From Parelaphostrongylus tenuis (taxonomy: Eukaryota; Nematoda; Chromadorea; Rhabditida; Metastrongylidae): DNA of 64,000 nt. The position numbers and the translations under genes are program-made. Location of the stretch: contig JAHQIW010000829.1 in assembly GCA_019055375.1 (NCBI GenBank), positions 124,001 to 188,000 of the forward strand. The letters run 5' to 3'. The notes under the pieces were generated by a model. It was given only the letters and a program-made list of their open reading frames with translations. It had not been told where the DNA came from and made no database searches. Position 1 is the stretch's first letter. The number at the start of each line of letters is the position of its first letter. This document shows positions 13,684 to 25,140 of this stretch, one piece after another.

Positions 13684-13920
13684 ATGCTTGCAGATAAAGA
13701 CAGCGAAATCTTGCTCAATTGCTTGCTTGAAAACAGTAGTAATGAGAAGATCAATGAGGAAGCCGATAACAACTTGTCAAATAAGACACCTGTTACAAAT
13801 GATGGCTTTGAGGGTGTCGAGTTAGACCACAGGAACAATTTCGTCAGGAAGATGGAGAGATCACCGACGAGTAATCCAAAAAAATCTTTCGCTCAAAACC
13901 TAATTCTTAATGTGCGATAA
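13684..13920 (+). pseudogene. Acidic ORF, possible piggyBac N-terminus
   Basis: 78-codon ATG ORF rich in Glu, Asp and Asn. piggyBac transposases often begin with an acidic disordered stretch, and this ORF lies just upstream of the transposase relic on the same strand. No sequence motif proves the link. It could be unrelated. Confidence 0.3.
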
Positions 13921-14029
13921 CCTTTTGAGTACGAGCACTGATAAGCAAGCGGCGCCGCGACGGCGTTGTCGCTTTCCCACGAGGCGCAACGCCGCTATTA
14001 CAGTAGTGAGATTCAATGTCGCGCGGTAT

Positions 14030-15060
14030 GGAGCAAAATGACTCTGATGATCCTTATAAGGATAAGGGACTACTGAAATTTTCGTAATACGAATCGCAGG
14101 CTATATACAGACAAGAGAAGGATGCATGCATCGACGAGTCAACGGAACACTCAAAAGGAAGAACTGTTTTCTGCTAGTGCAAATCCCACAAAAAACACAT
14201 GTACGGGATGGAGCTCTACAAATTCCACGATTGAGGAAGGTACGCTTTCTATGCGATTGCGTAAGCAAGTGTAGGCGGAACTCTCAAGTCGGCCGGACGT
14301 CTCTCATATAGTGTAATGATGAACCTAACTGACGACTTTCTGATTGTAGGAAACACCTCTACGCTAAAAACTGTGCACAAAGCTCCCCAGTTATGACTTC
14401 ACTGCAAAAAAAAGCATATTTGACCACGTCGTGGAGCAAAAGCATAATCAGATTACCAGAAAATTAGTCGAGGAGAAACTGCTCAGCAGGCAATGGATAG
14501 CTATGCAGAATAAGAATCACACAACCTATCCGAAAACGGGTTTATGTGAGGCTGTTCAGAATCACAACAAGAGGAAGTTGTTTGTGGATTTTACAGACCA
14601 GATGGGTGCCTATTGCTTATACACTAGGAAGACAAGTAAATGGCACCCGATTTCTTCACGATGTCTAGTCTAATATTTTGGACACATTAATCTGTCATCC
14701 ACTTGGTCACGTATTTGTGTCCGATGAACGCCTGAAAAATCTACAAAGGCCAATCAAGTTCACTGAGTTCAAGAAGAGCGTATGTCTCAATTACCTGTGA
14801 CAACACAGTGTTTTGCGCAGACGACAACTATCCGCGTTCATGAAAGAGTTACACCCAATTCAGCAAGATTCAGACGTTGCGGTGAATGCCATAGAAAGTT
14901 GGCGGAAGATGGAAATGCTGCGAGTGCTTGCGTGCTTAGCAGAAGAACATTGACGAGGTGTGACCGAAATGAGAAGCACGTCGGTTTGAAATGTTTTGGT
15001 AGTGGTGAAAAAAGATATGGTTCATGTAAGTACTTTAGGTATTTGAGATATTTGTTGTTT
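14030..15060 (+). pseudogene. piggyBac-family transposase relic
   Basis: Broken coding sequence in shifting frames, read through stops and frameshifts. Near 14120 it gives DACIDESTEHSKGR, matching the piggyBac first catalytic Asp motif (DE...F.GR). This is followed by HKKHMYGMELYKF, which corresponds to the KP.K.G.K region. At 14431-14673 the residues RKLVEEKLL and then FTDQMGAYCLYTRKTSKWH match the last catalytic block (DQM...C..RKT.KW). The 14782-15087 segment carries paired Cys (RRCGECHRK, RCDRNEKHVGLKCF) like the C-terminal Cys-rich domain. Family knowledge: piggyBac transposases are DDD enzymes that insert at TTAA. The acidic ORF at 13684-13920 could be its N-terminus, separated by a G+C-rich repeat at 13930-14030. 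That repeat resembles 52260-52330. Confidence 0.72.
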
Positions 15061-16270
15061 ATAGACTCTTATCGCATCACGACGTAATAATTGCTGATTG
15101 TCAGAAGTACAAATTCTATGTAAAAAGGGTAAATTAAGGCATAATGCTGTTGATCGATGTTGATCATATAAAGTTGTTAATGGCAACGCAAATTTTCCAA
15201 TTAGAAAGATAGACATCATCAGTAAGACATGAAAATATATGGGTCACAACTTGCACTTTTTTTCTTCAAAAAAGTGTTCCACAAACTGATGATTCAGCTA
15301 AATGTTAGGAAAGCGTCCGTATAAATTCCTCCCAAAAGTTATACATTGTGGAATGTGTTTTTGAGTTAGAATTATGCGACATCGGCTGCAAGATGTGCAA
15401 TGAGTATTGGAATGCGTTGTCTCCTCAAGGTATAGCTTTATAGCTCAAACGTGCAGATTATTAGAAACTATCGGCGCTCTGTGCACTAAAAATGCCTATA
15501 TAAGAGTCTCCTAAACAATACATAACCTCTTCATGACGATGAGTGCCTTCAACCTCTAAAATGGCAGTAAATCCGCTTGAGACTTGTAACAGCGAACTTA
15601 CTGCTGCAAATGCGAAGCGTAACTTTCTTTTTGTCGATACGATTCATTATGGATTCCGGAAACCAAGTTTAGCAGTAGAATCCGTATTTCTTGAGTTGTC
15701 GAATGAGTACTAAAAGTTCAGTGAAAAGCCTTGTCCGGCGAAAATCCTATCCGAATACAAGTGCACCGAACTCTTTACACTCGGTCCCAAAGCGTAATTT
15801 CTCGTCGTTCTTACTGTACAAGAGATGATCTTTTGAAAAACTATATAAAGCAAACATCTCCATTTCATAAGGTATCGAATGACGACTGAAGGTGAAGGTC
15901 TAGTGAAAATATACGTTTGACGGAAAAAAACCACGAAAAACAAGTGTACAAATAATGGAACACTAAATATACAAAAGGGTCAAATTACAAGAGTCAGAGT
16001 TCTTTGTTATTGTTATGAATACTGCATTTACTTACGTTGATACCTATATTTTGTCTCCTCTTGTTCACGGAGTACATAGGTCGTCGCTTATCAGCACGAT
16101 CACCAGGTTATATTGCTGCACTGCTCGCAGGATTTTCTAATTCAGTAAATTTGAAAACTGAGCCAGGGTTTCTTTAGGTCTTCACTACTTTCCAGTAGAC
16201 GATGACGTCACTGTCAAGATGTCCGTGATTCATGACGAAGTGTATTACTTTCAAATATACCCAAAGATGT
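15061..16270. other. No supported gene
   Basis: Short ORFs only. The block GAGTACTAAAAGTTCAGTG...GTCCGGCGAAAA (15710-15745) is similar to 45310-45350, indicating a dispersed repeat of unknown class. Confidence 0.45.
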
Positions 16271-16274
16271 ATGG

Positions 16275-16485
16275 TGATGTATAAAACTTTCGCATCAGGT
16301 GGGACTTAGACTCGCAAGCACCTTATCCGTAGATGCGTTGCAGCGTAGAAAGAGTGGTAGCAAAACGGGCGTCATTAGTGCAACGGGTCAGATTACGCCG
16401 CCGCGGATAGTGTGATATGCGGGTTTGAGTCCCGTTTGAACGGAAGTTTTTGTGTCACTCTATATCATTGGGCATATCTATAACA
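16275..16485. repeat. Inverted repeat with tRNA-like arms
   Basis: The left arm reads as a minus-strand B-box region (GGGACTTAGACTCGC, 16302-16316). The right arm reads plus strand GTGCAACGGG...GCGGGTTTGAGTCCCG (16378-16436). The element ends with the family terminus TGTGTCACTCTATATCATTGGGC. It belongs to the same family as 24885-25140, 39455-39655 and 48345-49830. Confidence 0.7.
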
Positions 16486-16962
16486 TCATACAACAGCTAA
16501 AAGCGGTTAAATGAAAAGAATTCTACTTTTAGATAGAGTTACGATTAGAAATGTCAACTCGGTTCCCGATTGAGAGATCCTATGAACCTATCGCTGTACA
16601 TCGCAGTTCGTTAGTAAGAAACATTTACCTACCACAGTAGACCGAAAAAAACAGGCATCAGAAATATCATACCATATCTTCTCAAACACAATGAGCTCTA
16701 TCTTACGTCTGCTGAAAAATTCTCAGAACTATTAGTTTTTAGAGAATTAATGCGCTCTTTTGAACCTTTTGGAGCAAAGACATATAGTTTAGCTTGGGGA
16801 TATCATACTTCAAATAATCGATGTGTAATAACCGTTACTACTGATTTCTGCTTTTGAGGATGACAAAATCTGTCACAAAACTAGAAGTAGTTTGCTCTAG
16901 TCTGAAACAAAAAGGGGAACTGAACAGAAAAAGTGTAAGACGAAATCTGCAGTGTAAGCTAG

Positions 16963-16966
16963 GACA

Positions 16967-16998
<32 letters not shown>

Positions 16999-17020
16999 GT
17001 ATATATATATATATATATAA
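16963..17020. repeat. (TA)n / (TATATATG)n microsatellite
   Basis: Runs of TA interrupted by G, immediately 5' of a tRNA-derived SINE. Confidence 0.95.
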
Positions 17021-17021
17021 A

Positions 17022-17311
17022 GCGCATGTGGCGCAGTGGTTAGAGGTGCTCTGCGTCGCACACGAGGTCAATGGTTCGATCTCGCGCTCATGGCTCACCA
17101 AGCCATCCATCCCTCCTGGGTCGGTAAATTGGTACCAGACAGGTTTCGGACTTGTCCGGGAGGATAAGCAGCACTGACTCGGTTCAGCGGGAGGCCACCG
17201 CGAGTCATTGTAAAGGCCAAATATGCATTCAATCACCTCAAACGAAGTTAAAAATTGGAGTCGAATGCATGGCGCATCCCTCAGGGATTGATCAACGCCG
17301 AGAGCTTTATC

Positions 17312-17316
<5 letters not shown>
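17022..17316 (+). repeat. tRNA-derived SINE, family 1
   Basis: The head GCGCATGTGGCGCAGTGGTTAG carries a pol III A box and GGTTCGATCTC a B box. The body has TACCAGACAGGTTTCGGACT and GGTCGTAAAT-like blocks. The tail ends GGGATTGATCAACGCCGAGAGCTTTATCC and runs into a (TA)n tract. Related copies or fragments: 20103-20152 (tail), 41860-42085, 44220-44365, 44690-44750, 51430-51560, 52061-52190, 52360-52405 and 53150-53225. SINEs are transcribed by pol III and mobilised by LINE proteins; here the RTE LINE at 58-60 kb is a candidate partner by inference only. Confidence 0.8.

Positions 17317-17348
<32 letters not shown>
17317..17348. repeat. (TA)n microsatellite, SINE tail
   Basis: TA dinucleotide run directly after the SINE tail. 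A further TA run lies at about 17728-17772. Confidence 0.9.
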
Positions 17349-17353
<5 letters not shown>

Positions 17354-17384
17354 TTATATTCACACATAGAAATACGGGAGAACG

Positions 17385-17700
17385 GGGTTGCGCAGTAGTA
17401 AATGATACGATGTTCCACGAAGGTGAGAACAAAGCACTTGTTCGATCCCCTCCTAACATTCTCTTGGGAACGCCTCAAAGAACACTTTAGTTCAGCTAGT
17501 TCCAAGATTGCAGAGACTCGTCATGAACAGTATTTTACGACAAATTTGAAAAAGACAAAATTATCAAGCAACAGCCAAAGCAGCACGTGAAGTAATCGAA
17601 GACCTTGTGGACGATGATTACGAGAAAACAATTCAAATGTCAGAAGTGCTGGGATCCACACAGTAAGGTCTGATGACGGATCTTATAAGAATAACAAGTT
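17385..17700 (+). repeat. tRNA-derived SINE, family 2 (degenerate)
   Basis: Head GGTTGCGCAGTAGTAAATG and B-box-like TTGTTCGATCCCC (17437-17449). The body contains CTAGTTCCAAGATTGCAG and the tail GAAGTGCTGGGATCCACACAGTAA. The tail matches 24800-24830 (AGAAGTACTGGGATCCGCACAG) and 35110-35130. Other members: 24600-24880, 34925-35180, 38005-38250 and part of 45135-45245. Confidence 0.65.
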
Positions 17701-18371
17701 ATAATATGTATGTAATTTATACATATGTGATATATATATATATATATATATACATTATATATACATATATATGTCTACTAGTGTTTTAAACATCAAAATA
17801 AAGTGATGCAAAATGGAAGTAAAACAGTAATTGAAATCGATTCTAGGACAAGCAGGCAAACAAGCATCAACACATTTTTTTTCGATTTTCCCAGGCGAAT
17901 CGTTAAACAGAACAATCATCCATTTATCCTTCACTTAGGGACGTTGTAACGACACAGGATGAAAGACGACAATATGAAGATTAACTCCAGATTTTTCTAA
18001 TGTATTTTTATGTTGGTTTGCCATTACATGAGTTCAGCTTATTTTAACTCAAAAGTTGAAATGAATTGAAACCTTCTAACAAAAGCCTATTTCTTTAATG
18101 CTTTTCGAAAGCAGTAAAATGATGATTTTATTCTTAATTAAAGTTTTTGGTGATGAGAAAGCATTGACGAGAACTGATGCGAGATGATGGTGAGAAAGTG
18201 CAAGTCCTTCGAAAAACTAAGTTTGAGCGACGCTCAGTGAATGTTTGTCAGAAAACTGAACTCAGAAATAACTTAGAATCCTGCAGTGCGACAATATTAT
18301 GCTTACTCGATTAATTGGCTGATGTAGACGTTCTTGTTAGATGGATAGGTGGTTGCAGTTCTACGATTATA

Positions 18372-18963
18372 TTAGGTCGTTCCATAAGTTGCTGCAGTAG
18401 AGCAATAAACCAGAGTTATTGAGCAAATGTAGTTCAAAATTTGCACGGATTCGGTGTCGCTTAATCGCATATTTTATTGCATACACATTGGTATACAACT
18501 TGCCTATATCTGTTTTAAGATAGAGCTTTTTTGGGAACAAATTCGCTTTCTACTCATGCACGATTGGCGCTTAGCAAATGCTAATGAAGCAGCGCGCAAA
18601 TCATTGGAGCTTAGGGCAATGATACGGTCGTAGAAACGACGGCTAGGAAGTGGTTTGCGGAGTTCAAAGCTGGAAAGAACAGTCTGAAGAATCAGTTGCG
18701 CTCGGGGTCATCTACAGGAAGCTTCATTAATCTTGTGCTCCGCTTTCCTAGCAATTTGTCCTACGCGCCATCGTGTATGAGTAGCAAGCGAATTTTTCCT
18801 GCGACACCTTCATCTAAGCAAGTATAGGCAAGTTGTATGCCAAGATATGTACAAAAAAAAATGCGCAATTGAATGATACTAAAATCATGCAATTTCAATC
18901 TCTTCTGGTCAATAAATTAAGTGTTTATTACTCTAGTGTCAAAACTTACGGAATGACCCAGTA
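18372..18963 (+). mobile_element. mariner-derived fold-back element
   Basis: Ends are TTAGGTCGTTCCATAAGTT at 18374-18392 and its degenerate reverse complement ACTTACGGAATGACCCA at 18945-18961, as expected for mariner-type terminal repeats. Inside, frame-shifted sequence gives TTARKWFAEFKAGKNSL (about 18630-18685), the mariner helix-turn-helix block (RWF.KF..G...L). The N-terminal coding part is present again in inverted orientation at about 18740-18850, so the element is a fold-back of the transposase 5' end and lacks a DDD domain. Confidence 0.75.
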
Positions 18964-21410
18964 TCATCTCACCTTTTCGAATTTTTGCCTAATTACCTCA
19001 AATAAATATGTTGAGGATGAGAAATCAGTCCTTATCATGATTGAGATGAGGCTACTGAAATCCAAATTTCTTCGCGGTAGGATAAAATTTGATAAAATGG
19101 ACTGCAAATATTTCTGAAGAAAGACGGATCTCTTATATGAGCATCTGTGTGTAGCCTTTAGAATCACCACCTACATTGCGAATATATAAAAAATCATCAC
19201 CCACAATGGTTACAGTTATTTGAGTTTATAGATGAACGATGTCTATGTGACGTAATGGGCGTGTTTCACGGCGTACTGTAACTATAAACGTTCAAGAACG
19301 TTTGCGAATAGTCTAAGCAGAAGATCAACCGTTTTAGAACGGAGCTTTTTCATAAACGTCGTTTGCAAGATTGCAAACTGCGACGCAATACATTATCTGT
19401 CGCTTAATAATATATAAAGGTGAAACTCTCAAGCAAAATGACGTTAATTAGAAAAAACCATTGAAAAGATATAGAGAAAGAACTTAACAAGATAATTGAG
19501 AACGAAATAAAAAAAAATAAAAAGCAATTGTGAACAGTATGATGAAACGGCTAAGGGATAAGCGGTGTAGAAATAAAATAGATAAAAACACAGAAAGCAA
19601 TAAAATAACGAATGAGTGGGAAACAAAGTGACCTATCGCCTTCTAAATAGTCCCAACTCCTAAAAATTAATATTTTGGCATAAATGTAGTAGAGAATTAA
19701 TAAAAAAAACTTCTCAAAAAATCATTTTGTTTATCGTTTAACTTTTAATCGCCACTTAATGCAATTTCAAAAAAAAAGAAGGAAAGGACCTGACATAAAA
19801 TGATGAGAAAACACAAAAACTTGAGTGTTTATTCACTGGAATGCCCTAGGGAAACCGATGGGCACAATGGTGTTAAACGGTATTCTGGTGCCATTGCACA
19901 ATAGTATTCTATTGAAATGAAATTGCTGCCATGCATTCGAAGTAAGGCTAGAATTCATTCGAGGAAGAACTGATGACGAAGACTTGCAAATGACGTCAAA
20001 TTTGCATGAGAGGATAGAAAAAGTGTACATCGGAACGCCTAAGACTCATTGTATAGACCAGCTGAGCATTCAGTCAATCCTACTATGCTTGATGAAGATA
20101 AAAGCATGGCGCGTCTGCTTTGGATTGATTAACACCAACACTTTATCCTTCTCGTAATTTTGACAAAGAAAAAGGAAAACTTTGATCGTGACAAGATGCG
20201 AACTGAGTTCGAGATAGGAAAAGAAAAAAACGTTAAGACCGAGCAGTAGGGAAGTGGTTGGTTTTAAATTGGTTCTCAATTTGTCTCAGCAAACGTCCGC
20301 TTGCATCTTAACATTAAATCATTCGAGAAAAAGGGTTTGCAGGAACTGCAACGGATTCACACTGATGATACTTTACTGCAGTCATAATTTACAACCCATT
20401 TTTTACTTTTCGGAACTATAAAACACTTATTAACGTGACAGGAAAGACTTTTACAATTGTAGCTGAACGACTAAAGCGCTGAATTACGAGAAACATAAAA
20501 AAGTAACCTCAGTTCTTATCAATATTCAAATATTTACAACTCCGTATGACGTTATAGTGTTCAGGTTAGGTTCATGGAGACTCATGCTCCCATACGGTGC
20601 TCTCAAATCTTGTGAAGAAGACGTTTAGCAAGGAGTACACTTACTACATTGAAGGGCGCATTTAAGGAGGGAACTCAATCACAAAGTAGTAAACTCCCTC
20701 GAATCCACAAGATTAGAGTATCCTTGTTGTCTTGGAAGGTTCTGGTATGAGTATTTAGAGACTCCACAAGAAAAATGTGTATAGTCAGCAAAGTCCTTAT
20801 CAAAGAGAAAGCGTTGAAGCCCGCATCTCTAACTCATAAATAAAGACAATCGAATATCCAAGTAATAAATATAGCACTATCAAAAGTAAAAAAGACGGGA
20901 AATAGGCGAGTAAATGGAGCCGGTGAAATGCTCAAGTAAATTTGGATGATCGAATAAGCCAGCAAATCGGCTGAGTAAGACGAGCAGGCGTTCGCTCACC
21001 AAGTTGTGGACTCATCAGCCACCGCTCGAACACTAAGATGAGGCCGCTGACGGTGTAATCTCACCACCGTTCCACAATTGAGACGCTGACATCTGCTTCA
21101 TTTGAGCTCACAAGTGACTACTAGAGTAGCCCAAAACAGAGTGCAATGCATTCTTCTACCTCGTTTTAAACACAGTTAAATTTCTTTGCTTTCAAAAAAT
21201 GCGATTGAATTCGCACTGATGAGTTCTCGACCAAAAATTAACATGTTGAAAAGCTTCGGAAGATATTTTTTATACTGGATCACAGCGAACAAACGATCAA
21301 ATGCCATCGCAATTCTCTCCATCATGACTTGAGAATCGACTTTGTTTAGCTTCGGAATCAATAATCATTATTACGTTGTTTTGCAGCTTGTATCACGGGA
21401 TTTATAAATT
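18964..21410. other. No supported gene; SINE tail at 20103-20152
   Basis: Short ORFs only. At 20103-20152 the block ATGGCGCGTC...GGATTGATTAACACC...CTTTATCCTT matches the tail of the family 1 SINE. Confidence 0.5.
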
Positions 21411-21445
21411 GGCTAACATTGCCAACGTCTTCGCCTTCTTCAAAG
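21411..21445 (-). repeat. Hammerhead-like motif, CTGAAGA family (decayed)
   Basis: On the minus strand: TTTGAAGAAGGCGAAGACGTTGGCAATGTTAGCC, aligned to the motif CTGAAGAAGACG...CGTCGAAACGTTAGCC. The core is mutated. First of at least seven copies in the window. Confidence 0.45.
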
Positions 21446-21640
21446 CCGATCATTAGAGTCGATGTCCATAGTCATTTGTCCTCGCTGTGGATTTACGTCT
21501 TCATTGCCGTCCAAGTGGAATCTGGTTCAGTGGACTACGCTCAAATGAAAAACCTAACTCAGTGATGTCCTATACACAAGATTCTCGTTATGCTGATTAC
21601 ATGTTTTAGAAAACTCTGCTGTGAAATTGACTCGAATAGG

Positions 21641-21674
21641 CTTTGAACAAGACGATGATGTCGAAAGTTTAGCC
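21641..21674 (+). repeat. Hammerhead-like motif, CTGAAGA family (decayed)
   Basis: CTTTGAACAAGACGATGATG then TCGAAAGTTTAGCC. The stem II block GACGATGATGTC and the GAAA box remain, but the CTGANGA box is damaged. Confidence 0.5.
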
Positions 21675-21990
21675 GAAAAGAGCTTATATATCAACTTCAC
21701 AGTATTAGCTAAATTATAATAGGAATTTTTATAGATTGGTAGCGTCGAGGTTAGACGAAAATCGATTGTCGAAATATTATCACACTTTGTGCCAGCTGGT
21801 GATATTACAGACTACTGCAAGACAAACTGATCGGAGAATACAAATTACAATTAACAAGTAACTAGCATAACAAACATTCTAAGCTGAAGGACAACGCAGA
21901 GTGAGGCTCGTCCAAGCGGCGCTACACCGAAGAAGATTCGACTTAAACGACAAAGAAGAAGAACGAGTGTATACTATCGCCTCGAATTAT

Positions 21991-22026
21991 CGACCTTAAG
22001 GAGACGAAGACGTCAAAACGTTAGCC
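21991..22026 (+). repeat. Hammerhead-like motif, CTGAAGA family (decayed)
   Basis: GGAGACGAAGACGTC keeps stem II (GACG/CGTC). It is followed by AAAACGTTAGCC, so G12 of the GAAA box is lost. Confidence 0.5.
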
Positions 22027-22816
22027 AAATGAAGCTTATTTATCATCCTTGTGGGATTAGTCAAATTTAAAAAAACTCTCCCAGTGCACTGTCATTGAGG
22101 CGGTGAAACTCATTGCCTAGAGGTGTCGTGTAAAACGGACGTGGTAGCTGATGCGATCCTGCGTCCTGAGCATACTAAGCCTTTCATCGTTCCGGACCCA
22201 GCAAATCGGTAACAATTAGATGAGCAATTGAGTTCCAGAAAAAATTCTTTGCAAACCGTCGTTGAGAATTTCTACGGTGTGAGAACGCACTCATACGTGG
22301 AGTTGACCACGGCCATCAAGGACAGTTGTAAGAAAGGAAAAGAATTGATGTTTATGAATTTGTTCAAAATGTAAGAACGAAACATTCGAGCCTCTAAAAG
22401 TGATTTGAAATGAGAACTTATTCGCTAGTAGTTGGCACTGGAAAGTTCATCACGTCTTTGCACAACTGAATAGTATTTATGAAACATTTCATCAGGGACT
22501 ACAATCATAAAATTTAAAAAAAACTCTCAAAGCGCTCCAAATTTCAAACAATAGAGCAGACATGAATCGCAAAAAGAGTGTCTCATTATCAGGCGTGATT
22601 TCGCGCCCTATCTGCGATCCAATTTTGTGGATCTGAGACAGGCATAAATCTCGACTGTGTAGGATTCAGGAGGCTGGTCGTATATATTGCTGAACCACAA
22701 GACAACAAAACGGAGTTTCTAATAGAAGCTTATTGATATACAATTCTATATCTACACTTGATGTCTCGTCTGTGCTACGAAAGTGCTCAGCTCACTAAAC
22801 TGTACGCCAGTCTGAC
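22027..22816. other. No supported gene
   Basis: Sequence between two hammerhead-like motifs. It may be remains of the element that carried them, but no reverse-transcriptase motif is visible. Confidence 0.4.
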
Positions 22817-22850
22817 CTCTGAAGAAGTCGAGACCACCGAAACGTAAGCC
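22817..22850 (+). repeat. Hammerhead-like motif, CTGAAGA family
   Basis: CTCTGAAGAAGTCGAGACCA then CCGAAACGTAAGCC. The CTGANGA box and the GAAA box are both intact. Stem II is weak (GTC...CAC). GTA is at the position of the cleavage triplet. Confidence 0.5.
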
Positions 22851-24599
22851 ATAGAAAGTATCCATATTGTACTGTCTATACTGTAATGGATAACTCATCC
22901 TGTTAACGACGTCATGCCTTCTGAATAAGAGAATTACGGGATTGTCCGATCAATGCTGAGGATAATCGATAGTTGGTCCTAGGATAAAGAATGCACTTTC
23001 GTGCAAAAATATCTAAAAGTTTCATGCTATGAATAGTTGTCAAAAAGTGCCACTAACTTTAGCACTAGTTAGAAGCGTTAGCAAAAAGGGCAACAACGTC
23101 ATTTTAATAAACGTACTTTTTCATGAGCGGAAAACGACAATGCTGATACATCATTATAATACTACTGCAATAGGAGGTAAAAAAGGAGAACAAAAAACTT
23201 TTTCACGTCACTGATTATCCTAATAGGTATTTGTGACGAAACTGTTTGCTTAAAAAGCGAAGACGATTTCTCCTTTAGCAAAGTAAATGACGAGTAAAGA
23301 GTTCTATGGAAGTTTCATAAAATGATCTTCTATTTTAGATATGCTTAGTTTTTTTCTTATGATTTTTCAAAAAAAAAGGATGGTTTTTACACTCTGCAGA
23401 GAAGTTTTGACAGCTGAAAAAATTGGTGGTGCTTCAAGGAACATCGCTATGCTATGCTGGACGAAATTCCTCTTGTTCAATTGTTATCAGTTTTGAAGCA
23501 GTGGACACTGCGAAAAAAGGTAAAAAGTAGGTTTTGTGGGTTAAAAATTGAATAATTATTAAGTGTGACAATTTTTAATTCTTTTCTTTCAAACAGTCAG
23601 GAGCGGAGTGCAACGCGGTAGTTGAAAATTCTAAGCCATACACAAATATTTAACGGGTCTTTTATGACACTCGGAGGAGACAGAGATATCATGTCCTAGC
23701 CGATTCATTTTTTAGCCACAGGTGAACTTGTAGATAGGCTTGGAAGAATTTTGTCTGCAATAACGACGAATGTTAATAGATCTAATGATATTGACAAATT
23801 CGCTGATTATAGTTAGAGGAATGAGGTTTCCTTCACAAAGATTTTCCATATTTACGAATAATTGACAACAGAGTTTCCCACTTACAGACGGAATAAACTC
23901 TTAGATAAGCGATCTTTGGTGGTCTTCAGATAAGACGATGACGATAAAAGATAACTTCAAGCAAACTCGTGTCAGCACTTCTTGTGAGAGAAACTTGAGT
24001 TGAGGTACAATTAATAGGTATTGATCCAAAAGCTTTAGTAACTTTGATAGTTGTGAAATTTACGCGTATGAGGTGGCTTTTGGCAATCTTTCAAAATATA
24101 GAAATATTCTGAAGCTAAACTAGTGAAAGTAGTACAAAATTCATCATATTATTCCTTTCTCGAGAGTTTTTTTAGCTCATGAACTCATCGACAGCAGGTG
24201 TTCTCCAAAGAAACTTTGAGTTTTTAGTTTTCTCAGGGAGCTGACTAGTCAAAAATCACCATTCAATAAGGTTAATTCTGGTTTCAGTCCACTGCAGAAA
24301 GAATAAACAGTCCTAATCAGTAAAAGAAATGAAGTAAGACCCAGTTTCTGTACTAAAGGTTTCTCAACCTATTTCCACGAAGTTATCCAACTTGGTGTAG
24401 TTGTCATGAATGATGAAAAGTAAGATATTCGAATTCACAAACTTCGTGTTGCACACTCCACGAAAAGATTTCACTAAGCATCACACAGATGATGTATATA
24501 TTGGGTAAAACTATGAACTGATCAAGAAGAACTCTTTTCAAAAGGGTTTTCAAGAGGTGTTATAATGTTACAAATATACACAAAGATGCTGAGTGCTAT
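22851..24599. other. No supported gene
   Basis: A+T-rich DNA with short ORFs. A weak CTGAAGA-family relic may be present at 23925-23960. Confidence 0.45.
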
Positions 24600-24880
24600 G
24601 CTTGGGGGTGTCGTGGCCAAATGGGTGTGGTGGTCTTGCGGCACGCCTGGAGTCGGGCTCTCCCCCCGCTCTCCAACTCTCTCCGGAGGTCAACGACAGC
24701 GCCCTACAGGATTCCACAGCCAAGCTGTCCTCGCGACTGCAAGGAGATTTGCTCAAGTATCATTCTACGATGTTCAAGAAAAAGACAAATATACGAATAG
24801 AATGCTAGAAGTACTGGGATCCGCACAGTGAAAAAACGTTGCGAAGACGGATCGACAAAGTGTCATAATGCCAAGACACC
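24600..24880 (+). repeat. tRNA-derived SINE, family 2
   Basis: Head GGTGTCGTGGCCAAATGGGT (A-box region) and a G+C-rich body with CTCCGGAGGTCAACGACAGC. The tail is AGAAGTACTGGGATCCGCAC. The closest copy, 34925-35180, shares CACTCTCCGGCAGTCAACAACG and AGAAGTACTGGAAT. Overlapping ORFs on both strands here are shadows of the SINE. Confidence 0.7.
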
Positions 24881-24884
24881 GCGA

Positions 24885-25140
24885 AGTGTGCAAAATTTGG
24901 GCGTTGGTCGGGGGTCGAAGCCGCATTTACCCTTTTCGAGGGCGCAAGCTAACCAATTGCACTACCGACGCCTGCTTTGCCACCACTCTTTCTGCAGATT
25001 AATGTGTTGTAGCATGTGGTGGCGAAACAGGCGTTGGCAGTACAATTGGTTAGCACACGTGTCTGGAATAGGTGAAATGCGGGTTCGATTCCCATCTGAT
25101 ATAAAATCTTTGCACACCATTCAACATCATTGGGTAATGA
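24885..25140. repeat. Palindrome with two tRNA-like arms
   Basis: The left arm (minus) has GGGGTCGAAGCCGCATTTACC and GCACTACCGACGCCTG. The right arm (plus) has AGGCGTTGGCAGTACAATTGGTTAGCAC and GCGGGTTCGATTCCCATC. The centre contains TTGCCACCACTCTTTCTGCAG and its inverted partner around 25015. The end is TTTGCACACCATTCAACATCATTGGGTA. Confidence 0.75.

Noticed and set aside
16838..17236. ORFs of 107-132 codons on both strands
   Set aside because: Created by the (TA)n tract (repeated Tyr-Ile) and the SINE.
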